Below, in pieces: positions 21,601 through 30,798 of a stretch of DNA of 64,000 nt. Each line of letters opens with the position of its first letter. Position 1 is the stretch's first letter. Source of the DNA: Pelobates cultripes (lineage: Eukaryota; Chordata; Amphibia; Anura; Pelobatidae); the NCBI GenBank assembly GCA_933207985.1, contig OW240917.1, forward strand, positions 120,079,257-120,143,256. The letters are read 5' to 3'. The position numbers were made by a program, and so were the translations under genes. Below the pieces are notes generated by a model, which had not been told where the DNA came from, did no database searches, and saw only the letters and a list, made by a program, of their open reading frames with translations.

Positions 21601-22796
21601 TGGCCACGGGACGGAGCCTATGCCTTCCCTCCCTTCTCCATGATTCAACGTACTCTCCACCAGGTCAAATCACAGGGGGTCAAGATTGTGATAGTTACCC
21701 CTCTATGGCGGGCCCAGACGTGGTTCCCCACTCTTCTGGAGCTTTCCACAGACTACCCCATCATTCTACCTCGCTCACATCGGGTTCTCAAGAACTCAAC
21801 GGGCGACTACCATCCACTAGCTCTACAGGGCCACCTTCAGTTAGTGGCCTGGACAGTTTCAGGGGTGCTTGGCATGTCGCAGGACTTTCAGGCACTGCTC
21901 AAACACTCCTATGGGATTCATGGGCACCAGGAACCAGGCGCACCTATCTCGCCGCATGGCGAGTTTGGGTCAGCTGGTGTCTGGAGAGGGATTTCGATCC
22001 CGTTTCAACATCTCTCTCATCCATTCTAAATTTTCTATCATCCCTTTTCGATCAGGGTAAATCATACCGATCAATTGTTTTTCGTTCCGCCATTTCGGCG
22101 GGACATGACCCTATTGATAATTCCTTAGTTGGGAAACATCCTTCTGTGTGCAGACTTTTACGAGGCATTCGTTTGACGAGGCCACCTTCTGCCAAATACT
22201 CTGGCTTCTGGGACATATCTCGAGTCTTCGCATTGTTAGAGTCCTGGCCTCCTAACGAGGCCTTATCCCTTCGACAGCTCTCTGCAAAATTGGCCCTGCT
22301 ACTGTGCCTGGTGTCATTCCGCAGAGTTTCTGACGTTCACGCTTTTGATTCACACGCTGTCTCCTTCACACCAGAAGGGGTCCGATTTACGATTACTAGG
22401 CGCACTAAGACGAATTCCTCGTCTGTTTTTTACCCATACTTTCCCGACAGGCCAGCCCTCTGTGTGGCTCTGTGTACTCGTTGTTACACAGAGGCAACTG
22501 CCGCCCTACGTTCTCCTACCGGTCCTCTTTTCATCTCTTATGTCAGACCTCACAAACCGGTCTCTTCCCCCACTATCGCTCGCTGGATAAGATGGTTACT
22601 TATCCAAGCGGGAATCGATAGTTCATTTGGGGCCCATTCGGTTAGAGGAGTGGCTGCTTCCTCTGCCTTTCGGGCCGGCAGTTCATTAGCAGATATTTTG
22701 TCCTGCGCAGATTGGTCAAGGGAATCTACCTTTCGGACTTTTTATTTTAAACCAACACAAACACATGCGGCTTGTTCTATTATTCGAGAGCGTTAA
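18684..22796 (+). CDS. DIRS gag-like / tyrosine recombinase frame, 1370 codons
   Basis: One frame runs from ATG 18684 to TAA 22794-22796. Residues 1 to about 430 are gag-like: acidic/Ser-rich N-terminus, a conserved middle, and an Arg-Gly-rich nucleic-acid-binding tail (SGRAGRSRGR, RGSIRGRGSASLRGR). Residues of about 430-1070 are Ser/Pro/His-rich, with no recognisable domain, and lie exactly opposite the RT/RNase H frame. From about 1078 (SWAPGTRRTYLAAW) a tyrosine recombinase follows: Arg1213 in FRRVSDV, His1318-x-x-Arg1321 in HSVRG, and Tyr1354 in TFYFKP. The recombinase would integrate a circular DNA form without target duplication. How one frame yields separate gag and recombinase proteins is not evident. 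Internal initiation or splicing is likely. Confidence 0.85.
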   Translation: MSDRQDPAISAELKEWLFSTIAESIPKALAAYHERNPEVHPSTQQPSDSEDSHISDQDNAPRKRPWKGNSATAGKGKAPAKVIKQSKPYVLQDATDPTEGSTSRLSGHILSDYDPNYSDEDPMVNVPQDSSASEFVKETFLSQDHKSKVPDSDTLLDASGLPLFDPRVIRHPRSAEWAPPDHIANFCKLWLRKPLEKEIRNKLRAECPRPTIPGKVASTPEFDPMLVTYLTKSGKDPRKGIEQGLKATQDKLLDISGPIIQIFILADEALTSGELDPHIIREWAQRALCLLGNANTAISIERRKAALYKIDAKLVDLSTKELGPEADGLLFGNSFMRDLSKHVSVFTTLNKAQSSLRRVFRPTFQNRFSGRAGRSRGRATSRAAFSGYRPRPTEYWSTGYSRPYHRQLFNTRGSIRGRGSASLRGRTASGNGPCLFKNCINRRSINILFPTVETSFSGSLDPSYSHRFQNRFYHTSSSIFSPDTLRDVKSRYSNLEHRTDKIVTQRGNRTFAFPLHLPQQYISGSEENGGPSSHYQPQGVESLYHIPSFQDGRYPSSQGLALHGILVLQIRPQRCLSDGPCSTKSPCLPPIPLARRHLAVHLPPLRTLFCSMVFHQVDETSHGAPSFSGHTFNYIFGRYPDHGTRSAITSHTHTHDLCPPSKPRFCHKLPEIRPGTFSNSPIFGFSDRFSSSNSTITLLQNQKHKARDSKITQVTTTSTPRPSTRAGSSVCINSGYFSRALALQSNATAENLLFTSLDLLRPIHFPNGRSSYRTSLVASQYGSLEWESDFRISTRFYSGIRCQPTRLGRYVRPIIHRRSLVPVGTSTSHKLSRAHCRILRDPQLCQRSLQLLSGTSDGQHLHSTICKPSRRVQIETTVRPHQGSVSVLLRQESVYSGRVSPRPRQFSRGLVLTSLEGCQRLAIRSSSISPHSPIAGTAHSQPLRVSAESSNRRLFQLVTRPSIPCCRRFSPTLATGRSLCLPSLLHDSTYSPPGQITGGQDCDSYPSMAGPDVVPHSSGAFHRLPHHSTSLTSGSQELNGRLPSTSSTGPPSVSGLDSFRGAWHVAGLSGTAQTLLWDSWAPGTRRTYLAAWRVWVSWCLERDFDPVSTSLSSILNFLSSLFDQGKSYRSIVFRSAISAGHDPIDNSLVGKHPSVCRLLRGIRLTRPPSAKYSGFWDISRVFALLESWPPNEALSLRQLSAKLALLLCLVSFRRVSDVHAFDSHAVSFTPEGVRFTITRRTKTNSSSVFYPYFPDRPALCVALCTRCYTEATAALRSPTGPLFISYVRPHKPVSSPTIARWIRWLLIQAGIDSSFGAHSVRGVAASSAFRAGSSLADILSCADWSRESTFRTFYFKPTQTHAACSIIRER
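19663..22029 (+). CDS. DIRS reverse transcriptase / RNase H
   Basis: This frame is shifted +1 relative to the gag/recombinase frame and overlaps it completely. From about residue 105 it reads as a DIRS pol. RT motifs are 'RPIINLKALNRF', 'FDLKDAYLTVPVAPSHRAFL', 'CLPFGLCSAPWCFTKLM' and YLDD at residues 309-312. RNase H follows: Asp475 in ESDAS, 'INCLELIAG', 'RMDNISTVRYVN' and 'LPGPDNLVADWFSRH'. The last 170 residues (SRLNRQTDDYFSW, YAFPPFSMI, VTPLWRAQTWFPTL) correspond to the conserved DIRS tail sometimes compared with adenine methyltransferases; I cannot confirm a methylase motif. The listed ATG lies inside gag. The Met near 19975 (MDLAYLKTVS) is an alternative start. Confidence 0.88.
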   Translation: MVFYLVTVSCETSPSMSQFLPHSIKPSPPYVGCSVPLFKIVFLGELVAQGAELPVEQPFQATGPDPQSIGPRDTHDPTTGSCSTPEAQFEDVALHPCADALLQVMDLAYLKTVSIAGRLTFFFPQWKLLSQDLWILHTVTGFKIDFITHPVQYSHPTPLGMSKADTLTLNTELTKLLHKGAIEPSPFPCTFLSNIFLVRKKTGDHRPIINLKALNRFITYRHFKMEGIHLLRDLLCMGYWFSRFDLKDAYLTVPVAPSHRAFLQFRWQGDIWQFTCLPFGLCSAPWCFTKLMKPVMALLRSQGIRSIIYLDDILIMAQDQQLLRTHTHMTSALLQNLGFVINYQKSDLVPSQIVQFLGFQIDSVQATLQLPYSKIKNIKREIQKLLKSQRPRLRDLAHVLGLLSASIQAIFPGPLHYRAMQRLKTSYLHRSTSYDQFISLTDEVLIELHWWLRNMEAWNGKAIFGSQPDFILESDASLLGWGATCAQSYTGGLWSPSERALHINCLELIAGSFAIRSFAKEASNCSLVLRMDNISTVRYVNRLGGSKSKLLSDLTKDLYQFCLDRNLSIRAEYLPGPDNLVADWFSRHWRDASDWQLDPLLFHHIHLLRGPLTLNLFASRLNRQTDDYFSWLPDPLSLAVDAFLQHWPRDGAYAFPPFSMIQRTLHQVKSQGVKIVIVTPLWRAQTWFPTLLELSTDYPIILPRSHRVLKNSTGDYHPLALQGHLQLVAWTVSGVLGMSQDFQALLKHSYGIHGHQEPGAPISPHGEFGSAGVWRGISIPFQHLSHPF

Positions 22797-22799
22797 AAC

Positions 22800-22918
22800 A
22801 GCAAATATGAAGCCTCCTGTCTTGCCATAAAATTAGGGATTATTCTAGCTTGTAGTGAACGAATAATCTGAATTTTATTAAAAACAGGAGGCGAATATTT
22901 TCCCTCCCTTCGTTCACT
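22800..22918 (+). repeat. DIRS right terminal region with inner complementary hairpin
   Basis: 22810-22846 and 22860-22894 are imperfect reverse complements ('gaagcctcctgtcttgccat', 'gggattattc' against 'gaataatct', 'acaggaggc') separated by about 13 bases. The second arm is also a direct repeat of the left terminus (17281-17318). 'agtgaacgaa' at 22854 pairs with 'ttcgttcact' at 22909. The arrangement matches the internal complementary region expected of DIRS elements. Confidence 0.75.
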
Positions 22919-23080
22919 CCGGAACCCACCCTCGAGGTAAGTCTCATAATCACTAATTAATGTATGATACCATTATTTACATACAAATCTGCTATATACG
23001 ATTTGTTCATCTTGTGGTCCTACACCTATCTCATAGAGTGCTGATAGATCTTTATGATTTCGATTATTCTGTCAATTTGT

Positions 23081-23180
23081 NNNNNNNNNNNNNNNNNNNN
23101 NNNNNNNNNNNNNNNNNNNNNNNNNNNNNNNNNNNNNNNNNNNNNNNNNNNNNNNNNNNNNNNNNNNNNNNNNNNNNNNN
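23081..23180. other. Assembly gap (100 N)
   Basis: One hundred unresolved bases; the true size is unknown. It lies between the DIRS right end and the decayed recombinase element. Confidence 1.
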
Positions 23181-23189
23181 TTCCTTAAA

Positions 23190-25600
23190 TGCATTACAGT
23201 ATTTAATTCCTGAAAGGATTTTGAAGGTAGGAATCTAGGACCGAAAGTGGGCACCATTTGTTGTGGGTAGGATAGTATGTTATCTCTACTGTTGGTGCGT
23301 GTTGACTCGTTTCGGAATGTGGTAGAGCCAATAGGTAATGATATATGTGTTTACGTACGTGGGATCGTTAAAGTCAATGATCTGTCTGAGTGGTGGTGAT
23401 GGTAGTGGATTCTCTGGCCTGAGAAAGGCATAAAAGGCAATGTGCATGGCTGGTAATGGCCGACTTGGTAGTATAATTGAATGGTTGTAGATCTAATAGG
23501 TCTAATAGGTCCGATAAGGATGAACAGTTGGATGGCTATTGGTAATCTCTGAGAGGAACGTGGGGGAATGGATTCCTGAAAACCTCTGGAGTATATTCTT
23601 TTCTGGTATGATAGCATGAAGTTTATGGTAGTTTTGGCCATAGGTTATCATGTGTTGTTGAATGCCTGTAAAATATATAATTAATGGTGTATGAGATAGT
23701 TTAAGTTTAAGGTGGCAAAAATAAGCAAAACTTAGGAGAAATTTTGTGACACAGGTTGAGCTATGTCGTATTCTAATGAGATTCTTTAAGCCAGGTGAAA
23801 AGCTGTGTTATGCGTTCTACAAGTATGGGACGAAAGTGCTAGGTGGGATAGTGCATGCTATGCTGCATGAGTATGTCTAATCCATGATTTTGTCTCTGGA
23901 ACGAAAGGGTGGACGTGACTGTATGGGCGGCTGTAGGAAGCGTATGATGAACATGCCTGGAATATAAATGAGACAGTTGTCGGCAGGGATGTATACCCCC
24001 GTCTGGCACATGAAAGTGAAATGTGATAAGTGGCCAACCAAGTGAGTTCCCCAGAAACATCATGAACTTATGGATGAGTAGTGGCGTTTGTTGATGATAT
24101 GATATGTGCTTAGTTGTCTGAGTAACAACGGATTGATGACCCTGACCATGATTTACCCCATGCCACAGCAGCCGCTACAATGGGGTAGATCTCCCAAAGG
24201 GGCTGAAGTGGTGGAAAAATTTCCAAACCTGGATGCCATGGCCAACAGCCCCAAAGCAATTGTTCCCGGTAGATTGCTGCCAAACCCGTGGTATATGCTG
24301 CGTCTGACCATCTGGTTGGAGAAGTGTCAGACAATCCTGGAAGGAACATGCTTTTACCATGCCAAGTGGTTAAGAAATCCCCCCCCATGTGCAGGTCTGC
24401 TGTTGCTGAGGTGTCTAGGCACCTCCTCTGATCATCATGTTGGAAGTGTGGAAAAAAGGGGAAAGTACTCTGGATGTGAAAGCGTGGTCTTGTGGTATGA
24501 TTGGCATGGCAAAATTAAGGAACCTGGTAGGGATTGTAGTTCCTTGTAGTTGTAAGTACTAAGCAGGAGGTAGTGATTGATTTAGTTGAGAATGTTCCCT
24601 ATTTGTCTTGTGGTAACTTGCGCGTATGGATGCCGACTCAAGTCATATGCCCAGTAATGTGATGATAGTGTCTGCGCCTTCTGTTTCTTATGGGGTACTG
24701 GGACGCCCAAGTGGTCAACCAGACTAAGCTGCCATGAGGCTTCTAGTGAAAAATATGCTTTCTTTGAGCAACAAGAAGTCTTCTAGATAGTGTATGACTG
24801 TAATGCCTCTGGATATGTTATCATAACCAGCACAGAGTATCTGCGAATATCGATAGTAGGTTAATCTGTAGCTCGAAAGTTGAGCAGGGAAAGGATTGCC
24901 CAATTTATGCCATGTAAGTGCCAGTGTGTAGGGTAGATGGTAGCTGTTTACTGCGTTGATGATATTGGTCTTACTTAACCAAGCTTTAACCCATGCTTGA
25001 GTGATAGCTGTAAAGGTAGATCAATGGTGTTGTATAGTAAGAAGGGAGTTGAGACTTGGGGTAGCGGAGGTGTGTGGTGCCAATAAGTCTATGGTTAGTC
25101 TTTGTTTAAGGGAAGATTCCTTGTGACAATACCAATGTGTGTGTTTGGTGCCATGCTGTAAATGGTGGAGATTGGAAGACCACTCTGCAAATCTTGGCTA
25201 TGAGTGTGTTTTCAGCCAATGGTTTTGTTGTGCTGACTGTAAGTGAGGGCATGCTATATTCCTTGAAGGTGTGTTTATGATACCTGTATGGGAGCCCTTT
25301 GAAGCTCCAGAGCTTTAGTAAATCTACTACAAGTCTGGAAGGGTGATGAGTCAGTAGTGTTGAAAATGCATTGGTGTGTACAGATGGTGAGTACGTTATT
25401 TGTAAGTTGTATTGGGCCACATGGTTTGTCATGTGCCCTGAACCATTTGAACATATATGCAACAGTCTATATGCAATGCAACTACTCATATCAATCGTCT
25501 CTGGAAGTTCAGAGGTGCTGGTACCTGGAGCCTGAGAGTGCTCGTCCATTTGTTTGGGACAGAACCCCTTCTGTATGGGTACCTGCACAAATAAACATCT
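23190..25600 (-). pseudogene. Decayed antisense RT/RNase H/tyrosine-recombinase element
   Basis: Read on the minus strand, blocks appear in the right order with many frameshifts. At 25300-25390 is 'LLTHHPSRLVVDLL', like the region just before RT. At about 24960-24700 is an RT palm with IHYLEDFLLL (24761-24798), the YLDD box altered to YLED, followed by 'VDHLGVPVPHKKQKAQ'. RNase H lies at 24388-24110 (TRWSDAAYTTGLAAIY, ending CYSDN) and 24063-23950 (FHFHVPDGGIH). At 23641-23400 is 'SQRLPIAIQLF', like the start of a tyrosine recombinase core. The layout suggests a DIRS/Ngaro-type element distinct from the one at 17285. No frame is functional. Confidence 0.6.
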
Positions 25601-26260
25601 CTACATATTCCAAATACCAACCCATCCAAGAGATGGTCAGTTCCCGATTTACCTGGAATCCCTGAATCTGACCATCACAGATACATCATCATACATATAT
25701 ATATGCCTTGCTTCCCCAATGTGCTGGGATCATACGTGCAGGGTTAACATCTTGTGTGTCATAAGAATTGATTGTACCAGGTAACCGAGTTTCGGTTGGT
25801 GCTGGTTGTACAGTAACGTGAGGCCCAGCCTTGTGAGGGCTGTGGTGACCAACTCGAGATTGCCAGTCTGTCATAAAAATTTTTGGCTCATGAGTTTATG
25901 AGTGAGGCTAGCATAGCCTGGGTGTCACCTGAGTTGATGTAGCTGGGCCTTCCCTGCCTCCGTGTTGTCCGTTGATGTATGGAGGAGTTTGAATAACTCT
26001 GCTTTCCTTGCTGTAGCAGGGTAGGGGATTTGTCACCTCCTTAGGTCGGTGGTAATGTGTGGGATCGTCCAGGATCTGATTGCTGCAGGACTAGCAACAT
26101 CTCCTCTGCTTGAAGGTGTATCAATTCTAGCCGGGGTGCTAGGAAGAGGTGATTCTTCACCATCTTTTGGAGAAATACTTAAATAACAATAAAGATGCAA
26201 TTATTTGTACCCAGGGTTCTTGTACTGGCTTGCTAGCTAAGCCGTAAGGCGAAACGATTA
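25601..26260. other. Non-coding stretch, possibly 5' part of the decayed element
   Basis: On the minus strand this precedes the decayed recombinase element and could be its gag or leader. I recognise no domain. Confidence 0.3.
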
Positions 26261-26269
26261 GGCTTGGTG

Positions 26270-26560
26270 TTTTTTGGTGACTGGTGAGGCCCTGCTAGTT
26301 GCCAAGTGGCTTGAGAGGCTCTATCTATGCTTGGCGCGAGGGGATTTTGTGTGGCCACCGAACATTGTGGCAGGATGTTGGCCTCTCGGTGACAGTAACC
26401 AGAAAATAGGAAGGGGAGTGACAGGTGAGGCCCTCTCTATGATACAATGCGAGGCGGCTAGCTCACGAGTGGCCCGAGGGGTGTATGCCTCCGAGTGTGA
26501 GGCGGGGTGTTGGCCTCGCGGGACCACTAACCGAAGCATAATGCAGAGAAAAAAGGGGGT
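26270..26560. repeat. Short internal repeats around GGTGAGGCCCT
   Basis: 'ggtgaggccct' occurs at 26281 and 26424. 'gttggcctc' followed by a 'gacagtaacc' or 'gaccactaacc' phrase occurs near 26377 and 26508. This suggests a duplicated unit of roughly 140 bases. No function assigned. Confidence 0.5.
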
Positions 26561-26869
26561 AATACCTATTGGGCCCTAGAACCCTAATTGCCAGTACACT
26601 ATTACTATTCCAGGGAAGGTAAGAGATGGATAACTACGTGAGCAGGTGTATGTACCTGGTAGTATGGTATTGAACCTGACAATCCGTATAGGTTTTTTAG
26701 TAGTAACTGTAACCTGAATGGATAAAACCGTATGGCATAAGGAAATATGGCATAGACCAAGCTTATCTTAATACGTACAGTATATGTGAAAAGTAAAGTG
26801 CCATGATGTGTAAATATTAAACATCGTAGCCATACTGGTTAAATATGTATCAATCTTAACCCATTAAGT

Positions 26870-27294
26870 GCCGTATGTACAAGTGAAAATGTGGTCTGTC
26901 CCCACCTTGTATGTTGTATGTCCCCTTGCTAGGGGAAAGTCTGTTGCGTGAGCAGCGTGCTGTGAAAAATGTATGTGAACTATATTACCAGTTACGTATA
27001 TACAGACGCGTCTGCTACTGTGTAATAATATATGTATTTATACCTGATGTTGATATAGTGCTTGCTATGTGAATTGTTGTATGTCTTATTGAATGGTAGG
27101 GGTCAGTGAACATGGTGTTGCAAAATGCAAGTGCACTGGAGATCTGCCGAGTGCCCTATAGGTGGCAGTGTAGTTGGATACTGATTGGTATGTGAAATGT
27201 TGTTTGTCTGTTGACCTATAGGTGTAAGTGTTTTGGTGTTTGTAAAACCCCATGAAAATTGTCAATGTACTTGACAGACCTGTAGGTGGCAGTG
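26870..27294. repeat. Degenerate outlying units of the 115-bp satellite
   Basis: 'gacctataggtgtaagtg', 'gacctgtaggtggcagtg' and 'ccctataggtggcagtg' occur at about 70-110 base spacing, each followed by a 'tgtaaa'-type segment. They resemble the core 'gaccggtaggggtcagtgtg' of the array at 33330-34310, from which they are separated by the Penelope insertion. Confidence 0.55.
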
Positions 27295-27813
27295 TTGATA
27301 GAACCACTGTAAACAAACAAGAAATATTCCCCCAAAAGGAAATAAATATAGGTGGATTGGCGCTGTACACAGAATAGCAACTACCCCCAGTGTCTCAAAA
27401 TCACTCAAAGACACTCCCAAATCGTGATAAAACAGAATAACAAAGTGGGGGGTGCAATAAATAGAATAAATAGTACAAAATATAAATACTTATTCGTAGT
27501 AGTAGTAGGAACTTAATCTGTAAAACACAAAAGTCCATACATAGTGTAAAACTGTAAATAGTAAAAGTGATAGAAGCAAAGGTATTGGGTCACTCACAAT
27601 AAATAGAGCCTAAAATAGCAGGCTCTAGCTTGTTTGCATGTGGAAAATCAGCTTTTCCAGGCTATTCAAGATGTCCCCACAGTCTTCCTATAGACACTGG
27701 TGCTGGATTCCAGATGTAGGAAAGATGGACCAAACGAATTCTTCAGCTTTAAAAAGTATTTACTTCAATAAAATAACCAGATAAATAAAAATGTAAAAAT
27801 AACATTAAAACAC

Positions 27814-27842
27814 AACGCGTTTCGACAATAAGTCTTTCTCAA
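27814..27842 (-). ncRNA. Hammerhead-like hairpin motif, left Penelope arm
   Basis: On the minus strand: 'cttgagaaa', a short GAC/GTC hairpin with a TTATT loop, then GAAACGCG. The mirror copy is at 32561-32588. The order (CTTGAGA-like box, stem, GAAA) resembles the core of hammerhead ribozymes known from Penelope terminal repeats, but the first box is not the canonical CTGATGA. Activity is doubtful. Confidence 0.3.
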
Positions 27843-28368
27843 GTGTACAGTCCTCTTCTTCCGGCATCCTTTTAAATCTGTGCTACCGGAAATTAGATTT
27901 CCCGCCGAGTTTCACTTCCGGTATGACGTCATGACGTACGTTCCGTCGCTGCGTCATGACGTGTCGGCTGTTATTGCGTCATTTCGTCATTCCCATGCGT
28001 CCATTCGGCAACCCGGAAGTGACTACAGGGCTCCATTTAGAAAACGGGCAAAAGCAATCCTAATTATAAATGACATCTTATTGCCTCATATAATCCAATT
28101 GAGAAAAATTCTCACATTAAATATATACTGAACACATCATAAAGAAAATATTCAAACAGAATACAAAATATGATTTTCATATTAAAATGCATGGTCATAT
28201 ATATACAATGGGAGTAATAATTAATCCATTCCAAATCAAGTTAAAATCTTAGCATAATATGTAAACAATATATAGTTGCATATGTAGACAAATATATAAT
28301 AAAATGAGACAAAAGGCAAAAAATAAAAGTCATAAAAACGTCTGAAAATATGGAATATACCCAAAAAG

Positions 28369-30768
28369 TCATATCAAAGCTGCCATCTCAAAATCCACGT
28401 TGAGACCGCTGGGAGACAAGGTGTCCAAATTAAAAATCCACCTCATCTCACAGCGGCTCAACGTCGATTCAACATGACCACCCCTCCAATGGGGTTTAAT
28501 ATGTTGGACACCAAAAAAGCTAAGCCCTGTAGGGTCTCCTCCATGGTATTTTAAGAAATGTAGGGAAACATTATGTTTCAGAAAACCTTTTTTAATATTG
28601 TAAATATGTTCTCGTATTCTTGTTTTTAATGTCCTTGATGTCTTTCCAACATACTGTAATCCACAAGGACATACGAGAACATATATTACATTTTTCGAAT
28701 GGCATGTAATAAGGGAATCGATTTTATAATGGTATGTTCCTACTCTTGATTTAAAACTCTCTAATTTCTTTGATTTATTTTTATAAGTTTTACATCCCAT
28801 ACAGTTACCACAATAGTGGAAACCTTTATTGTTATCCTTATAAGTGCTCAAAAAATTGTTATTTTTAGGTTTATCCAAATAACTGGTAGTTAGAATTTGT
28901 CTAAGATTTTTTGCTCCCCTAAATACAATTTTGGGTTTATTATCAATATAGGGTAGAATATCCGTATCCTGCTGTAGTATATGCCAATTTCTATTGATCA
29001 CTCTTTTGAGGGTTTTATGTTCCTTACTATAATTAAAGATCATTGGAATTTTGTCATCCCTTTTTTTATTCTCCCTAGATTTATATGTTAAAAGAGACTC
29101 TCTATTTATTCCTTTAACAGTCCTAATTTCTTCTTCTAATTTATTAGAATCATAGCCCCTATCAATAAACTGATCCTTAAGAGTATTGGCCTGATGTTCA
29201 AAAGAAATAAGGTCTGTACAATTCCGTCTTATCCGGATAAATTGACCCTTGGGGACATTATCGAGCCAAGGTAGAAAATGGCAGCTATCCATGTGGATAT
29301 AACTATTGACGTCCACAGGTTTAAAGAACGTACGAGTACTAATTTTCTGATCCTGTATATATATCTCTAAGTCTAAAAAGTGGATACAATCTGATTTGAT
29401 TTCCTGAGTTAAATGTATATTCCACTGGTTGGAATTTAAAAATGTAATATAATCCAAAGCAGAATTCCTATCACCTTTCCAAATTAAAAAAATATCATCG
29501 ATATATCTTTTGTATAGGACCAGGTTCGCATTCCAGTTATGCGATGAATATACATATCTGTCTTCCCAGTATGACATAAACAGATTCGCATAACTGGGTG
29601 CGAACCTGGTCCCCATGGCTGTTCCCCTACATTGCAAGAAAAAATCATCTTCAAACCAAAAAAAGTTGTTATGGAGGATAAGGGATATCCCCTCCATGAC
29701 AAAATCCACCTGTTCAACAGGATACAAAGTAGAGGATTCTAGAAAAAAGCGTGTGGCTAAACATCCTATTTCGTGATCAATACATGTATACAAACTCGTG
29801 ACGTCACATGTAATGAATAAGTACTCATCTTTCCATACAAAATCTTTTAAAATTTGTAGTAGGCTCATAGAGTCTTTCAAATAAGATGGACTCTTTTTGA
29901 CTAATGGTTGGAGGTGTATATCTACATATTTCGATAAATTCGATAGAAGCGATTCCACACCTGAGACAATTGGTCTACCTGGTGGATTGGATGCATCTTT
30001 ATGTAACTTTGGTAAAGTATATATCACAGGGATTTTAGGTGACTTAACATTTAAAAAGGTATACTCTTTCTGGTTTATAATGCCTTTAGAGAAACCTTTC
30101 TCCAAGTATTTCATAAATTTCTCATTTATATCTATTTGTGGATTTTTCTCTAATTTCTTATATGTGTTATTATCCTCCAATTGACGTCTAATCTCTGAAA
30201 TATATTTATCTCTATCCATTAGAACTACACCTCCTCCCTTGTCTGCTGGCTTAATTACTATTTGAGAGTCTTTCCCTAAATTTTGCATGGCCTGTCTCTC
30301 CTTTTTTGTCAAATTATCTCTTTTATTTTCTTTCATTAGTTTAATATCATTGGCACATGCTCTTTCAAAAACTTTCATGGAATTGGATTTTAAATGTATA
30401 GGGTAAAAAGATGACTTTGGTTTTAACTCTGTATGATTAAAACGAGATACATCCATATTAGTATTTTGATCTTTCACTTGATTTCGATCAAAAAAATTTT
30501 TTAAGCATAGTCTCCTCATAAACCTATTAATATCCGTATATGCCTCAAATTTGTCCATAATGCAACTAGGTGCAAACTTAAAACCTCTATTTAAAACATT
30601 TATTTCATTTGCATTGAGAACTCTTTTTGATAAATTAAAAATTCTTATTTCCTCATGATTTTTTCTTTTCGGTCTCTCCAATCTCTTTCCTCCTCTATTT
30701 CCCCTTCTTCTACGTCCCTGTATCGTCTTTTTTGGGGTATAGGAGTCCGGGTGGGAGGTTCCCTCCAT
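28369..30768 (-). CDS. Penelope-like reverse transcriptase with GIY-YIG endonuclease
   Basis: A single 799-codon frame. After a basic N-terminus (GRRRRGNRGGKRLERPKRK) comes the conserved 'NEINVLNRGFKFAPS' block. RT motifs follow: 'GRPIVSGVESLLSNLSKYVD', 'FITCDVTSLYTCIDH', 'CRGTAMGTRFAPSYANLF', YIDD at residues 422-425 (LYKRYIDDIFLIW) and 'FLDLEIYIQD'. A Cys-rich linker (HYCGNCMGCKTYK) precedes the C-terminal GIY-YIG nuclease, residues about 694-799 (IYVLVCPCGLQYVGKTSRTL, TRIREH). Length and domain order match endonuclease-plus Penelope-like elements. No stops or frameshifts are seen, so the copy may be competent. Upstream sequence ends about 140 bases away, at the junction with the inverted copy. 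Confidence 0.9.
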   Translation of the reverse strand: MEGTSHPDSYTPKKTIQGRRRRGNRGGKRLERPKRKNHEEIRIFNLSKRVLNANEINVLNRGFKFAPSCIMDKFEAYTDINRFMRRLCLKNFFDRNQVKDQNTNMDVSRFNHTELKPKSSFYPIHLKSNSMKVFERACANDIKLMKENKRDNLTKKERQAMQNLGKDSQIVIKPADKGGGVVLMDRDKYISEIRRQLEDNNTYKKLEKNPQIDINEKFMKYLEKGFSKGIINQKEYTFLNVKSPKIPVIYTLPKLHKDASNPPGRPIVSGVESLLSNLSKYVDIHLQPLVKKSPSYLKDSMSLLQILKDFVWKDEYLFITCDVTSLYTCIDHEIGCLATRFFLESSTLYPVEQVDFVMEGISLILHNNFFWFEDDFFLQCRGTAMGTRFAPSYANLFMSYWEDRYVYSSHNWNANLVLYKRYIDDIFLIWKGDRNSALDYITFLNSNQWNIHLTQEIKSDCIHFLDLEIYIQDQKISTRTFFKPVDVNSYIHMDSCHFLPWLDNVPKGQFIRIRRNCTDLISFEHQANTLKDQFIDRGYDSNKLEEEIRTVKGINRESLLTYKSRENKKRDDKIPMIFNYSKEHKTLKRVINRNWHILQQDTDILPYIDNKPKIVFRGAKNLRQILTTSYLDKPKNNNFLSTYKDNNKGFHYCGNCMGCKTYKNKSKKLESFKSRVGTYHYKIDSLITCHSKNVIYVLVCPCGLQYVGKTSRTLKTRIREHIYNIKKGFLKHNVSLHFLKYHGGDPTGLSFFGVQHIKPHWRGGHVESTLSRCEMRWIFNLDTLSPSGLNVDFEMAALI

Positions 30769-30798
30769 CTCTTCTCTAAAAAAGGGGTCACTCTATGA

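Larger units (their letters stand above)
17285..22918 (+). mobile_element. DIRS-type tyrosine-recombinase retrotransposon, apparently intact
   Basis: A 37-base perfect inverted repeat (17285-17321 and 22800-22836, including 'ggcaagacaggaggcttc') bounds a leader and two long overlapping frames. Those frames encode gag-like, RT, RNase H and tyrosine recombinase domains. There are no LTRs, no DDE integrase and no protease, as expected for DIRS elements. Right of the inner repeat, a third, direct-orientation diverged copy (22863-22898) and a 10-bp inverted pair (22854-22863 and 22909-22918) form the complex terminal region used in DIRS replication. Both frames lack stops over their whole length, so the copy may be young. 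The outermost limits are approximate. Confidence 0.88.

Noticed and set aside
26274..26579. 101-codon frame in the GGTGAGGCCCT repeat area
   Set aside because: Both strands are open across a duplicated GC-richer patch and the peptide shows no family resemblance.
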